NCBI GenBank assembly: GCA_033439295.1
Contig: JAVTLE010000010.1
Coordinates: forward strand, 1,860,001 to 1,924,000
Source of the DNA: Deuterostichococcus epilithicus
Taxonomy: Eukaryota; Chlorophyta; Trebouxiophyceae; Prasiolales; Stichococcaceae
Direction: 5' to 3'
Length of the DNA: 64,000 bases
Part shown: positions 23,896 to 36,100 of the stretch, one piece after another
How the letters are laid out: each line of letters opens with the position of its first letter
Position numbering within the stretch: position 1 is the stretch's first letter
Notes under the pieces: generated by a model
Told to the model about the DNA's origin: nothing
The model's database searches: none
The model's input: only the letters and a program-made list of their open reading frames with translations
Position numbers and translations under genes: made by a program

Positions 23896-26800
23896 ATGGA
23901 ATTGGAGAGCATCGACCTCGATCGGCTGCGGCGGCGTGCAGCATTCTATGCAGAGCGTGCGGGAGGCCCCTCGGACATCAAAGGTGGTCTTGTTGTCGAT
24001 GCGAGGCCACATTTAACCTCCCTGTTCCATGCACTATAACGTACTGCAGGGAGTCGCAAGCGAAACGTTCCCCTCGGAACCCGCCCATGAGCGGCGGTGT
24101 GGCCTGCTGGCTGCAGCTGCGCTGGCAGACTTTCTGCAAAGCGAGCTGGCGCAGCGACTGTGCCGGCTGTCGGACGAGGAGCTGAGCGCTACTTTGGTGA
24201 CAGACATCTACAAGCCGCGCATGCACAAGGTGCACCGGCCGCGGCACTCCTTCCGAGCCCCCGTCGCCGCTGTACATGCTAAAACTGCACCCCCATGCGA
24301 CAGGCTGCACGCCGCAAGGCCGCTGCCCGCTGCCGCCGCCTGAAGGCACCCGCCACCAAGGGGCACCCCCCGCCCAGGTCTCCGACTGGCCTGGAAGTTG
24401 CTCCCGGTCGCACTCCTGCGCTCAGGGTAGGAGTTTTGGAGTAAGCGCAGGTGTACGCGGCGCACCTGCGGGCGGTGCAGGTGGACTTTGCGCTGAACGT
24501 GCGCCATACGCCCTTCCCGCTGGAGCGCATGCGGCGCGAGGATCCCCAGCTGCATGGAGCCTTCCTGGCTGCGGCGGCTGCCATATCGCGCGTGCGGCCG
24601 CTGAGCGATGCGACCCGCGACGTGCTGCGTCGCTACTTCCATGGCTTCAAGGCCTCCGAGGTGACGGGCACCCACTTTTGCTTACGCAGCCAAGCCACCT
24701 GCCTAGCAGCACTGCTGTGCTTGGGACCTGGATCTGCAGAGACAGCGCCTCGTGGGCCGCTGGCACGGACGCCAGGCCTTGCCGGTTTGTCAGCTGTCAG
24801 GGCGCGGGGAGCCTGGCCATGCTGCCTTGCATCGGCCATGCCGGCAGTGTCATTGCCACTCCTCTGGAAACGTTTATGGGAGTGCGGATGAGTAGCTAGA
24901 TGTTCTGATCGGCATCTCCAGGAGATGGTGCAGCGGGCTCGGGAGCATGGTGTGGCGCCCATCTCGTGGGAGGACATCGCAGGAAAGCCGTACGCCTTTG
25001 CGTCAGGTGAGCTGGGTCGCTGCAACCTTTCGGCAGCCTTGCGCTGCGTCCCACGGTGCAGCCTGTATCCCTTAGTGCGGTCAGAACGTATGCTGGGTGC
25101 AACTAGATGCTTCGGTGGTCACGCCTGCAGGCACAGCAGAGTCGGCCTCGAACGTGGAAACGACGCTGACGCAGCTGCTGCAGCACTACACCATCCTGGC
25201 ACAGGTGCCAGATTCTGCCTGCAGCTTCTGTGACTCTTTCGCTGTAAGGCCAGATGGACACAACCAACTTGTCTCACTTCAGGGTTGTCCGGATGAGTGG
25301 AAGTTTGATTGTGACAGGTGCGGGATATACAGCGGCGGCGCGGGCTGCTCATCGACCGCACAGAGCGCATTGCCAACAGCTTGGGAAAGCTAGCAGGCAT
25401 CATCGGCACGCTCAATGCCCACCTGCGCACCGGCAAGGTGCTGCCTCTGTACTTTCGGGATGAGGGCCCGGCCCTCTGCTCGCCTCTCTCCGGAAGGGTC
25501 TGTGAGGACTCCACCGCTGCAGCAACAGGTTTGATGCACGGGCTGCAGCCGCTGAGGTTGAAGGTGTTTGTGCAGCAGGCGGTGCAGCCGTATCAACACA
25601 GTGCGCGCATGCATATCAGCAACACAGGTTCTAACCTGTCCCTCTCACGAGTCACGAACCTGAGCATTGCTCACGTGTCAAACGCCTCCATCGCGCAGGA
25701 GGCGGTGTTTGCGGGCCGCCGCTCTACGGACCGGCTGTATCTGCTATTGCAGAACGCCTTCTGCGCGCGAGCCTTGAGAGGCTACTCGGGCTCATCCTCC
25801 GTCTATGCAGTTGCGCAGCTGGACGCCGCTTTGGCGACGCAGGGCGTCGCGCCACAGCGCCGGTGCGACATGCTGGGTGAGTCTTCTGCGGATGCCTTGT
25901 TACTACATGGAGCATTGACGGCCGCATGGCCGGCCAAGAGGTAACCACATGCTTGCTTGTACTTGCAGTCCCGCGCCGCCCTGGCTGGCCATGGGCCCCA
26001 TGACAGCAGCTGCAACTGCACCGTTGCGCTGGGCGCACCGGCAGCGGCAGCCAGCGACCTCACATCTCCTCGTGCTGTCATCTTTTGCCAAATGATCAGC
26101 CAGGGGCCGGCTGGTCACTCGATGCCCATGGTGGTGCAGGGCCGCTGGTGGGCACCCACGCGCATGAGGTCATGAGCATCTTTGGGCAGCTGCTGGCGAG
26201 GCACGATGATGCGGCCGGCGATGCGGAGCACGGCCCTGTCCAGGTGCAGCCCCTGCCGCCAGAACTGCACGGCTTGCAGACCGCAACAAGAGTGTCTGCA
26301 TCAGACCTAACCATTCCCCTGTAGGATGCCTCACTGCAAAGTCGCAGCCAAGGGCCAGGTTCTGTGTTCGCCAGGGTGCTGCACAACGGGCCTCTAGAGG
26401 CCGGCCCAGGCGGAGGCTATCGGCTTCAAAGGCACGTTCAGGGCGGGCGCAAGGGGTGGGAGTCATGCCAGCAGCAGCGGGTGCTGGCCAAGATGCAGAC
26501 GGGCCTCGGAGGTTCTCCGGCCAAAGGTGTCTGTTCCTGTGGGACACGTGATGGTGATGCTTCCCGACTACCATCTCAGGCCCCACAGTTCAGGCGGTGA
26601 CTATGGCAGGTGTCGGCGCTGGTGGCGCACCTGGCGTTCATCCGCGCCGCGGGCAGCCTGGAGGCAGCGACAGCGCTGGCAGACACCTTCGGCACGGGCG
26701 CCTTCATTGCAGCGGCCCTTGCAGCGCGGCTGCCGCCCGAGGTTGCTGAAGACCTGAGCGCAAACTGCGAGGGCGACATCCCTGAAGGTGAGCGCATATT

Positions 26801-28293
26801 GCGGACGCTGGCACCCAGCAACAAGCGGTGGAGCCAGTGCAGACCGGCTGTTGACGTGCTGGCACGCGTGACTCCCTTGGTGACGCTCCACGTGCTGGAG
26901 CTGCTCAGAGATGAATGGCAGCAGGTCAGCCAGCGGAGGCGGGAGCAGCTCGCGGCAGCGCCGCAGCGGGCTGCATTGAGACGCGGCTGGCTGAGCCGGC
27001 GGCGCACCTGCTGTGCAGGCGCAACGGTGTTCGACCTCTTCCGCGTGTGGCGCCTGGACTCGGGGGACTACGAAACGGAGGCAGGTCGTGTGGTGGCCGC
27101 CTGGGATGCGAGGGCAGCCCAGCGGAAGGCGGAGGGCTTGGCGCCACTGCTCAGGCCGACGCTCATGCACTCCAACCTGGATGACGTGGACCACGTCATC
27201 CGGATGTCGCGGTGCGATTTGAACATCGCTCGTCAGTCTTTCAAAGATGAAAGCAATCATGGCCTTGCGCTCGGGCAGCAGTCGCTGCAGACAACGCAGT
27301 CCACAAATGTTCATTCATTACAACGCCTGAGACGGAGACAACGCGATCAGCGGCTATTGCAGCAGAACATGTGACAAATTTGGTTCGGATGCTGCCTGGG
27401 TCAGAGCTGCATGTGCTGCCACTGCTGAGATGGCAGCGGCTTACGTTCTCTGTGGGACATGTTCCCAGGGCACCTTGACACACCCTCTTTGTTTGGTTTC
27501 ATACACTGCTCGCCTTGACGGCTAGGCTGCCGGAGCAGATTCGGCCGTCGGTCTTCGCCTTCGGCACGCTGGCAGACGGCTACCTGCCCTTCCCGCTGCC
27601 CGGCGGCGGCGAGGAGACCATCGGCCTGACCAGCGTCGTTATGAAGGTGCAACTAGTTGCGGCTTGCAGGAGCTCCCTTGCGTGAGAGAGGCCGCGCAGT
27701 CTGGGAGATTCAGTGGCTTCCTGCTGCACTGTGGCCCCTCCTCTCCCTGAAACTCAGCAAGTCTGGCACAACATTTGAGACTCTGGTAGGTCGGTGCCAG
27801 TCAGCACCTGGATACCCTGTGCAGGCGGTGCAGGCACGGCCGACCGGGGACAGCGCAGCGTCATGGCTGCAGTCAGTGCCCTGCGCCGGCAAAATTGGCG
27901 ATGGCGGCAAGCTCGAAAAGGCCCAGGTGCGCCCATGTGTGTCATAACACGATAGGGTTTGAGCCGAAACTCGTCCTATTGTGACAGCGACACGCTACGT
28001 GCAGCGCTGTGCATCCACACATGCATTTCACGTTTGCATCCGCGTCCCGCAGGGCAGGGGTGCAGTGCAGTTCACCCTGCGGTGCAGACTGTGCGGTGCT
28101 GATGCTTGCAAAATCTGAGCTTGTGATGCCGGTTATCGCAGGTGGACCCGCGGCTGCTGAAGCCGCAGCAGGAGGAGGTCCGGCAGCGCATGCTGCGCAT
28201 GACGCGCCGCTGCGACGGCCTGGACGGCAACAAGGTCGCTGCGGAACTGGCTATGGCATACCGCTGTGTCGTGCATTGCGGCGCTTTCTGCTG
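23896..28293 (+). CDS. Unrecognised multi-exon gene, mostly helical protein
   Basis: I do not recognise this protein. Coding segments that look real lie at about 23896-23985 (MELESIDLDRLRRRAAFY), 24050-24229, 24451-24660 (YAAHLRAVQVDFALNVRHT), 24922-25006, 25132-25203, 25319-25440 (LLIDRTERIANSLGKLAGII), 25698-25875, 26175-26280, 26610-26790, 27025-27210, 27525-27645 and 28142-28293. Several join in phase: for example the segment ending at 24660 joins 24922, and 25006 joins 25132 after codon completion. The product looks helical and soluble, with no signal peptide or clear membrane span. The last segment (DPRLLKPQQEEVRQRMLRM) ends at a TGA at 28291. It could be a subunit of a large complex, but nothing ties it to one. 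Two adjacent genes are also possible. The exon limits are tentative. Confidence 0.5.
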
Positions 28294-28539
28294 ATGATGA
28301 ATTCTTTGTAGTGGTTTCTGTAGCAAAGTTCTTGGCATCGATCCAGCAGTCGAAGGCTGGTCAGCTGATGAAACGAGTGTTTGGCTGTCTCGTCACCCGC
28401 TGGAGACTCATTTGCATGACGAGGGAAATAATGCAAGCGTCGAGCTACGACAAGAGCTGTAGCCCTTCGCAGCATGCGTCGTACATTCACAGCCTGCAGA
28501 CGATCGAGTTCTCACTAGCATCTACAACTCAGCGCCCGC

Positions 28540-31500
28540 ATGCACCGCACCGCTACTCTCACGCGCTGCACACGACTTTCGTTGCGGACTGCCGCCGGAA
28601 CCTTGCGACACCGTTGCATTCCGGAAATTGCAGCAATCTCGCAACTTCGCAATCAAGGCAGGGATCACACATCTAGCAGGAACTACGGCAGCCTTGCCTG
28701 CAGGCCAGACAGAACTTTGAGCCCTCGACAAGCATCAACCTGCCTTCGGAACCGTGCTGAGAGAATCTGGCATGGACGCGCACTTGCAACAGCTGATCCA
28801 TCTGCTCTAGGAGAATATGCAGCTTTCGACACAAGTTCTCCAGACGTAGTCGATCAGAAGAGTGACGAGCAGCAGCATACGCCAGTGCTGCTGCATGAGA
28901 TTCTTGGTTTCTTCGAAGGCAGGCAGCTGCGCACCTTCGTCGATGGCACGCTGGGTGCTGCAGGCCACTCCTGCGCCATCGCCGCCGCCCACCAGGTCAG
29001 CTGGTGTCGGCGATCAATGCACAGAAGCACGGCAATAAACGGCGCTCGCGAGCGCTGTTTATTGCCCCTTACTTCATGCAGCAATGGCTGCAGGAGATGC
29101 TAAAGCTCACAGAAGCAATCCTGAGTGGATGTGCAGGAGATGCGGACGCTGGTGGGCGTAGACCAGGACGCATCGGCGCTCGCGATCGCGGGCCCCCGGC
29201 TTGCGGCCGCGTGCGGCGGCACACCACTGGACGTGCGGCTGCACCATGGCAACTTCAGGTCAGCGAGCGTACTGGGCTGGGAGAAAGCAGCCTCACCCGT
29301 GCATCGTCTATCCGTGCTGTCGTGTCGGCGATGGCCAGGGCACTGGCAGTCGCCGCTCGGCCGTGGGCACGGCAAAGGCCCCACTGCATGGGCAACCATG
29401 CAGTGTGCCTCACGTGGCACGCATCAGCAACCGTGCGCCGTTGCAGGGACATGCCGGCGGCGCTGGCGGCGGCGGTGGGCGCCAGCGACGTCGCCGCGGA
29501 CGGCATCCTGCTGGACCTCGGCGTCTCGTCCATGCAGGCGCGCCAGCCGACAACTGCGCGCCATGTCACCCGTGCGCCATAGTATCTGTGCGCCCGCAGC
29601 ACCCGTGCGCCAGAGCACATGCAAGCCGGGATAATCGTGCGTCAAAGCGCTCCAACGGCACAGGCCTCCAGCTCCACGCGCGGCGGGACACGCGCAGAGA
29701 AGGACGCTGGCCCAAACCCTGATGTGCAGGTGTCCTTCCAAAGCAGGGCGGGGCTTCAGCTCCACGAGCGACACGCAGGATTATGGACCGCTGGACATGC
29801 ACACCAGGAACACCCGAAAACCCTGAACCTTGTAAACCCTCCTGCGCAGGTGGACCAATCGGAGCGCGGCTTCAGCTTCATGCGCGACGGCCCCCTGGAC
29901 ATGCGCATGGCGGGGGCAAGCGGCGGCGGCGCCTCCGCGGAGGCGCTAGTGAACACCGCCGAGGAGGGCGAGCTGGGCCGCATCCTGCGCGAATGGGGCG
30001 AGGAGCGCGCCTGGCGCCACATCGCAAGCCGGTGCGGGCTCCGCCTGGATGGCGGGGGCCTCCTTCCATCTCTCCTGGATGGCGGGGGCCTCCTCGGCTT
30101 GTGTGGTGCCTGAGGCGAAGGTGACGGCAGCGTGGCGTGTGGCGGGGTGGCTTCTGCAGAGTGCTGCAGGAAAGGCAGGTCGTGCAATACGGCTCTGCTG
30201 ATATGTTCAGACTGCTGGCTGCTGCAGCATGGCAGGGTGAGACAGCCACCTCGTGGTGGTGCATGCACATCGCCAGCCCAGCGCCTCACGTCAAGCTTGC
30301 CCACAGCAGTACAGTACCCATCCGGCTTCGGCAAAGCACAAACCTAGCGCTTTGCGTGGCTGCTCAGGATCGTGCGCTTCCGGGAGGAGAATCCAATCCG
30401 GACGACGCAGCAACTGGTGGCTGCTATAGGTGCGGTCGCACGGCGATGGCAGCCTCGTGCTCTCCGCTGGCACTTGTCCCTGCACGCTTCGTGACGCTCG
30501 GCCTACCGCATCCCGAATTGAACCTCTGGATGCAGCCTGGTGCACGTGTTGGGAGCGGCACACAATGGGCCGCAGTCCACCCCTTTCCTACCCGCTGCCG
30601 CGGACGCTGAGTGTGCACCAGCGTCCACAGCGCAGCTGATGACTCCGACCATTCAACCCCAAGACCGCTGACGCAAGCCGCGGCTTCGCAAGTGACTGTA
30701 CCTCCTTTCTGGTCACTTCATATCGCGTGTCCGACTCGGCAGGATATCTATTTGCTGCGCCTGTAGGCGGCGGGCGAGGGCCGCCCAAGCGCGGTGGCGG
30801 CAGCCGTCGTGGCCGCGGCATCCACCCGGCCACGCGAACGTTCCAGGCGCTNNGCATTGCTGTGANCGACNAGCTCGGGGCNNTGGCGGCGGCGCTTCCC
30901 GCCGCCGTCGACTGCCTGGCCCCAGGTGCACAGCTCCCCGCTCACGTGCGCTGCCGCTGCGTTCGCAACCCCTGCCTGCAGCGCCAATTTAGGCCGGGCC
31001 TTGTGTTGCAGGGGCAGGTGCTGACTGCCAACATGCAGTGACAGGCACCTCCCACATGCTGGGAAGCTCCGAGTTTGGGGTTGAACGAGCGTCCCAACAG
31101 GTGGATCCCACCCAGAAACGTTGCACACGAGACCAGTACCAGAAGGTGCCGACCTGCAGGCGGCCGTCTGGCAATCATCAGCTTCCACAGCCTGGAGGAT
31201 CGCCTCGTGAAGCGCGCGTTCCTGGCCGCCGCTGGCAGGCATGTTCCGGCCCCGCAAACCTTGGTGCAAAAAGCAAGGAGTTTCCCTTGTCAAAGCACCG
31301 CCGCTCCTGCTCGTGCCTTTCATTTGGTTTCTCCACCTCCCTGCCGACCCTGTGGGGCACACGATCCTGGCACTGTCAGCCGAACCCGCGGCCACTGCGC
31401 AGCCGGCAGACTGCGCGCTGCTGCTGCCATGCGGCATCCTGATGGTGGTGCGACAGAAGTGCCTGATGTGTGTGTGCTTCGTGGACTTGGGCGCTCCCGT

Positions 31501-31898
31501 TCCTCAGGTCTCAGGAGGCGGAGCCAGACCTGCGATTGGACATTGATCCGCGGTCGGTGCCGCAGCCCGTTGCGCATGCACGGCTTGTCACCCGGCGCCC
31601 CGTGACGGCAGGTGCTGACAGAACACATCTATCACTGCACAGCTTGCTGCGCATACAGATGCTCAAGCGGATGTTTTGACCAAGCCTTCAGCGGATGTGT
31701 TGACCAAGCCGGGATGTGCATCTGCTGCACCTTTGTTTTCTATCTAGGCTTGGTGCGGCATGCAGTCCAGTGGCCTGAAATAATGTGCGGGTGGCTGGCG
31801 GCGCAGGCGAGGAGGAGCAGAGTGACAACCCCCGGAGCCGCAGCGCCAAGCTGCGCGTGCTTGAGAAGCTGCCGGCGCCGGAGGCTGCGAGGTGGTGA
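28540..31898 (+). CDS. rsmH: RsmH (MraW) 16S rRNA m4C1402 methyltransferase, organelle-targeted
   Basis: SAM-dependent N4-methylation of the small-subunit rRNA decoding site, here probably in the chloroplast. Exons: 28540-28995, 29137-29258, 29447-29537, 29850-30031, 30368-30429, 30767-30925, 31160-31238, 31508-31611, 31807-31898; 448 residues. About 100 N-terminal residues, rich in Arg/Ser/Thr, serve as transit peptide and linker. Family blocks in order: [91 protein letters not shown] and [20 protein letters not shown]. The tail [11 protein letters not shown] is also typical. Several N bases fall in exon 6 (about 30852-30883) within the otherwise diagnostic AVNDELGAL-like block. The donor at 29538 is GC, and the one at 31239 is probably GC. 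Confidence 0.94.
29031..29066. repeat. 36-bp near-perfect palindrome in RsmH intron 1
   Basis: Arms GGCAATAAAC and GTTTATTGCC flank a self-complementary GC core (GCGCTCGCGAGCGC). The only break is one G/T pair per arm. RNA from this stretch would fold into one long hairpin. Confidence 0.9.
29640..29807 (+). repeat. Intronic echoes of RsmH exon 4
   Basis: Two decayed copies of the exon-4 start and its acceptor lie upstream in intron 3, at about 29640-29697 and 29725-29807. Both share the CTTCAGCT(C/T)CA-like core, and the second also has the CTGGACATGC motif. The true exon begins at 29850. The CCCTGA...GCAG stretch before the acceptor is also repeated. Confidence 0.7.
30852..30883. other. Cluster of unresolved bases (N)
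   Basis: Six N bases within about 30 bp, inside RsmH exon 6. Other single Ns lie near 380, 2914, 11901 and 22147-22150, all in GC-rich runs, which points to sequencing difficulty and not to real changes. Confidence 0.85.
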
Positions 31899-33189
31899 CT
31901 GGTCGTCAAGCACAAGTCATGGAGCACAGGGTTGTGCAGCTTACGTTCGGCTGGGATTTGGTTGTCGAATAAGTGGGTATCTTGGAAAAAATGTCAGAGA
32001 GACTTCAGACTAACGTCACTTTCTTTTGTGAGGAATGCTCAACAATGCGCACTCAACTTTTCCAAACTGAAACCCCTACCGAACTTGCAACTTCAAACCC
32101 CAGACTGCAAACCCAGATGAAGGGTCTCTACGTCTTCAGAACCTCCGAACGTCCGCCGACCAATGGCAACTGCCATGGGCAAATATAATGCCATTCAAAA
32201 TGGCGCCTGCACCGCCCAAACACGGCGGTGTCGGCGCTGGTGGTGGTGGCAGGTGCAGCGGTTGCTGCCGTGCCTGGGCAATAGCTACCGTCGTGCGAGC
32301 TGATGGCTGCGAGCAGCAGCACCCGCATCACAAGCGGCGGTGCACTAGGTGGGCCCAGTGGCGGCTGGAGCACCTCTGACGGCGACAGCAGGACTGGCCG
32401 CGCCATTGACTTTGCAGGTACAACCGTTGCAGGACTCGGTGCTGACAGCAGGCTGCCCGCTACACGGGTGCCTGATCTTGAAGATGGCTGTATGCGACGT
32501 TTCAGCAAAGGCAGATGCTGAATCAATGGCGGCAAAACAATGAAAGTGGACTGACGGTAGAATGGTCGAGGTACATACGCTGCGATGCTCGAACAAAAGG
32601 TGAGATGGGTCGGAGTGTGAATGCCATTCGACTTGTAGGCGTAGTCATATGCTCAGCTTAACATCATTCTGTGCCAATAACTGCTAGGTGAGGCGTGGAC
32701 GGTGTGAAGGTCGAGACCGTGGCAAGGCTTTGCCACCTCACACCCGCTGCTCAGAGACAAGCTGCCTAACGATTTGCAGATGCCAGCTTCCCGTCGTTGA
32801 TATCGACCGTGAGGAACATGCAAATTGTCGTGCAAGTATGGGTTCTCCTTCAGTCCTGATGCCATACCTGCTGATAACGACGCCTCAACTGTCCTGGCCA
32901 GTCCAGCGCAACACCATTTCGATCCCCGCCGCCAAGAGCTATGCAGTGCCCGGTTGCCGCTTCGGTAGGTAGACATCCCAACCGTTTATAGAAGGTTGTT
33001 GGACGCCTTTGGCAGCGGCTTGCGCCGCACTGGCTTGCGTGTGGCACCTTTGTTCGGCTGCAGTGGCATGGCACGTTGCACCGTCAGCACGGAATAGGAT
33101 GGTGAGGTGCTCGCTCATCAGCACAGCGTGCTCTTGACGGAGAGTGCTGGTTGATGTCACAATGGCAATGGCCGCCGAGTCGTTAGACC
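31899..33189. other. Region without a recognised gene
   Basis: It lies between the RsmH stop (plus strand) and the apparent end of the membrane-protein gene (minus strand), so it should hold two 3' ends. Open frames on both strands lack recognisable motifs. A last exon of the minus-strand gene could lie at about 32990-33170. Confidence 0.4.
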
Positions 33190-36100
33190 AAAATCATGGC
33201 CAAGACACGTCCACACCAGGCCGCAGGCGATCCCCAAAGTGGTATGCAAACACGGCTGCTCCAAAGCAGGCCAGGACGCATGCGCGCTGGTTCGCACTCA
33301 CGATGGCGGCGGCACCGTTGCTGTCGTTCTTCTGCGTGTGAGTGTCGTCGGACTCAGGGCCGGCTGGGTTCCGGTTGAGGTAGGCGTTGTTGGATCGGTT
33401 CTGGGTGCCTGTGCCCGCCTGCACAAACACGTGGCAACAATTAGCTAGACCAGCAAGCACCGGTGCATCGGCAGCTTCGTGCCAGCCGCCGGTGGCAGAG
33501 CCCTCACGGACCACCCTGTCGGCCTCGTGGCCTGGCAGGGCTGCCTGAATTTACGGTCAACCAAGGAAATGCGCTGCACGAGGTGCACAGCGGGAAACAA
33601 AACAGCAGGGCAACAGAGGAGAAGGTGTGGCACCTCCGGGATGACTGTCGTCTTCTGGTGCCGTGCCAGCATGCGCTGTGTGTAGCTGAGCCGTTCCTCC
33701 ATGGCGGCTGCACAAAGAAACGGCAACTGGAAAAAGAAACTCAATCCCATTAAATGAGCTCAAATCTGGCGTGGAGTGTACTGTCTGATCAACCAGATGC
33801 CGAGCGACATGGTGGCACTCTGTGGTCCGGCTCATGAATCATCACTGCAGGGGATGGCAGCACTGCACTGGTGCGACGGGAAGGCAGCCACGAACCTGTG
33901 GCTGCGTAGACGCCCTCACTGGGGTCGGACAGATCCGAGATGACCTGCACGGGCAGCGGCGATGCTCGGACGTCATGCTCGGCCGTGTTGCACAGCGAAG
34001 CGTAGGCTGCTCCTGGCGGCGCTGTCGTGAGGGAACAGCGGGCAGAAGAAGTGCGCAGCACGTCAGAGCATGACCACCGAAACATCCTGGGGCGGCATGG
34101 GCAGCGCTGCAGTGGCACGCACAGGGCCGTCAACACACACGACATGCACTGCATGCAGAGGAGGGCTGCTGGCGACACAGTTTCAGGAGTCGCGCAGTCT
34201 GGCACCAACATGCCTGCGAGAGATTTACATTCACAAGGGTTTACATCCACGAGGTTTAGGGGACGCGCCATCAGGACGAAGGTCATGAGGGAGGAGGTGG
34301 CGGAGAACAGCACATGCCGCCCCTCGTCGCTGAAGTTGCCGCCGGCCTCCAGCAGCAGCAGCGTCAGCACGAAGGTGAACTGCGCGGGACCGCGGCAATG
34401 CCTCTCAGCCAACATTGAATGGTCTCGGATCCTGTAGAGGGTTTGCTGGAGTGGTGCAGCATATATTCTGAAAAACAAGTTAGTGAAAATTCTGCAGACG
34501 GGCAGATGCAGCAGACATGGCCCCATGTATCTGATGCGGCACCACCTATGAACAACCGGCGTGCAGCACCACGAGTCCGCAAAGCTTGGTGAGCGCGGCA
34601 AGGGCGATGCACAGCAAATGCCCGACACATGTGCCCAGCGCTCTGCCTGCCCATAGCTGGGCAACCACGGTGGCTGTGTCTCAAGCTGCGGGCGGCGGAG
34701 CGGCAGGGTTTAGGGTTCAGGGCGGCGGCGCACCGCAATGATGTACAGCAGCGCCCAGTGCACGAACGGCAGCGCCTGCAGCGAGGTCGCCTGCCGCATG
34801 GACTGCGCCTCCGCCAGCCGCGAGGTGGCCGACATCACCTCCTCCACCTCCGCGCCCATCTCCCTGCGAACGACAGCCGTTCGTTCGAGTTAGAAATGCA
34901 AGGTTGACTGCAGAATGTGCAGTGAGCTGCGCCTCCGCCGGCCGCGAAGGTGGCCGGCATCACCTCCCTCCGCCCCCGCGCCCATCTCCCTGCGGACAAA
35001 GTCGAGTGACTGAATAATCAAAGACATGTTAGATGAACAGACCTAGATTGTCAAAGTGCAAGCCGGACGGCCGTCGCCTTGAGCCAGGCCTCCATGCTCG
35101 CGCTGCTGACCTCCTCCAACTCCGCATCCACCTCTTCGCAAAGCAGGGCTGGACTATGAGCACCCAGGCTTCACGGTTGGACCGCTCTGAATGGTGAAGG
35201 TCTCCACCTCTGCACCCATCTCTCTCGAGCATCAAAGGCAGGACAGCTGCCGTCGCGACAGAAGCGAGACGTCTAAGCATTGCAACAGACACGTTGCAAC
35301 AGACACTTTCCCACATTAAGTGGGAATGGCATAGTCCTCCAGGAGTGGCCAGCTCTTCCCATCGGATGCATGCGCTCAGGTGGGAGGGGTGGTGGGCAGT
35401 GCATGCATGCACTGGGCATGAACCAAGACAGCACGTGCATATCTGGCCTGGTCTTAGAGGTCTCGAGATGCAGGCGCACTTGTAGCGGCGAGCCTCTGAG
35501 CGGATGATGTTCAGGGCCAGACCATCCTCCAGGGGCGGTAGCTGGTTGCTGGGCCCCCTGATTTCCTGCATCGGAACAGCGCATGTGACCGTCAGGCTCG
35601 GCGCTCGCCAACCCACCGGAATTCACTGGTGGCGCTGCAGGGTTTGTACTGACATGTATTGACGGTCCGGTGATTGGGCTGTACACGCTTTCAAACTGCA
35701 GACAGAGAGCATGCTGTGCGGCAGCAGGTGCAAAAGTGGTGATCCAAAGCCTCGGCATGCAGGCCTAGAACCCTATCCCCTGGCGCGCACCTGGTCGATG
35801 TATTTGCGAATCTGCGGCAGCAAGCACAGCAGCCTCAGCAGTCAACAAGTACTGGGAGGGGGCGCGACCCACGACGGGGTGCGATACATGGGCCGATGGG
35901 GATTGCGATGGCACGGTTTCCAGCTCGGGAGGAGACAAGCAGGCCAGCCCACCATGCCCCCGTATCGTCTGTCTGCCACATGCTGCGCTGCGCTGCCCTG
36001 CCCTGCCTGGCTGCAGTAGCACGTAGGTGAAATGCGACTGGAGCACGAGGAAGGTGAGACGACCAGGAGATGTGACATGCCTGCGTGAGCACCGAGTAGG

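Noticed and set aside
32188-32379. Small plus-strand frame starting MPFKMAPAPPKHGG
   Set aside because: Short, low-complexity, no ribosomal or other small-protein motif, and no supporting neighbour signal.
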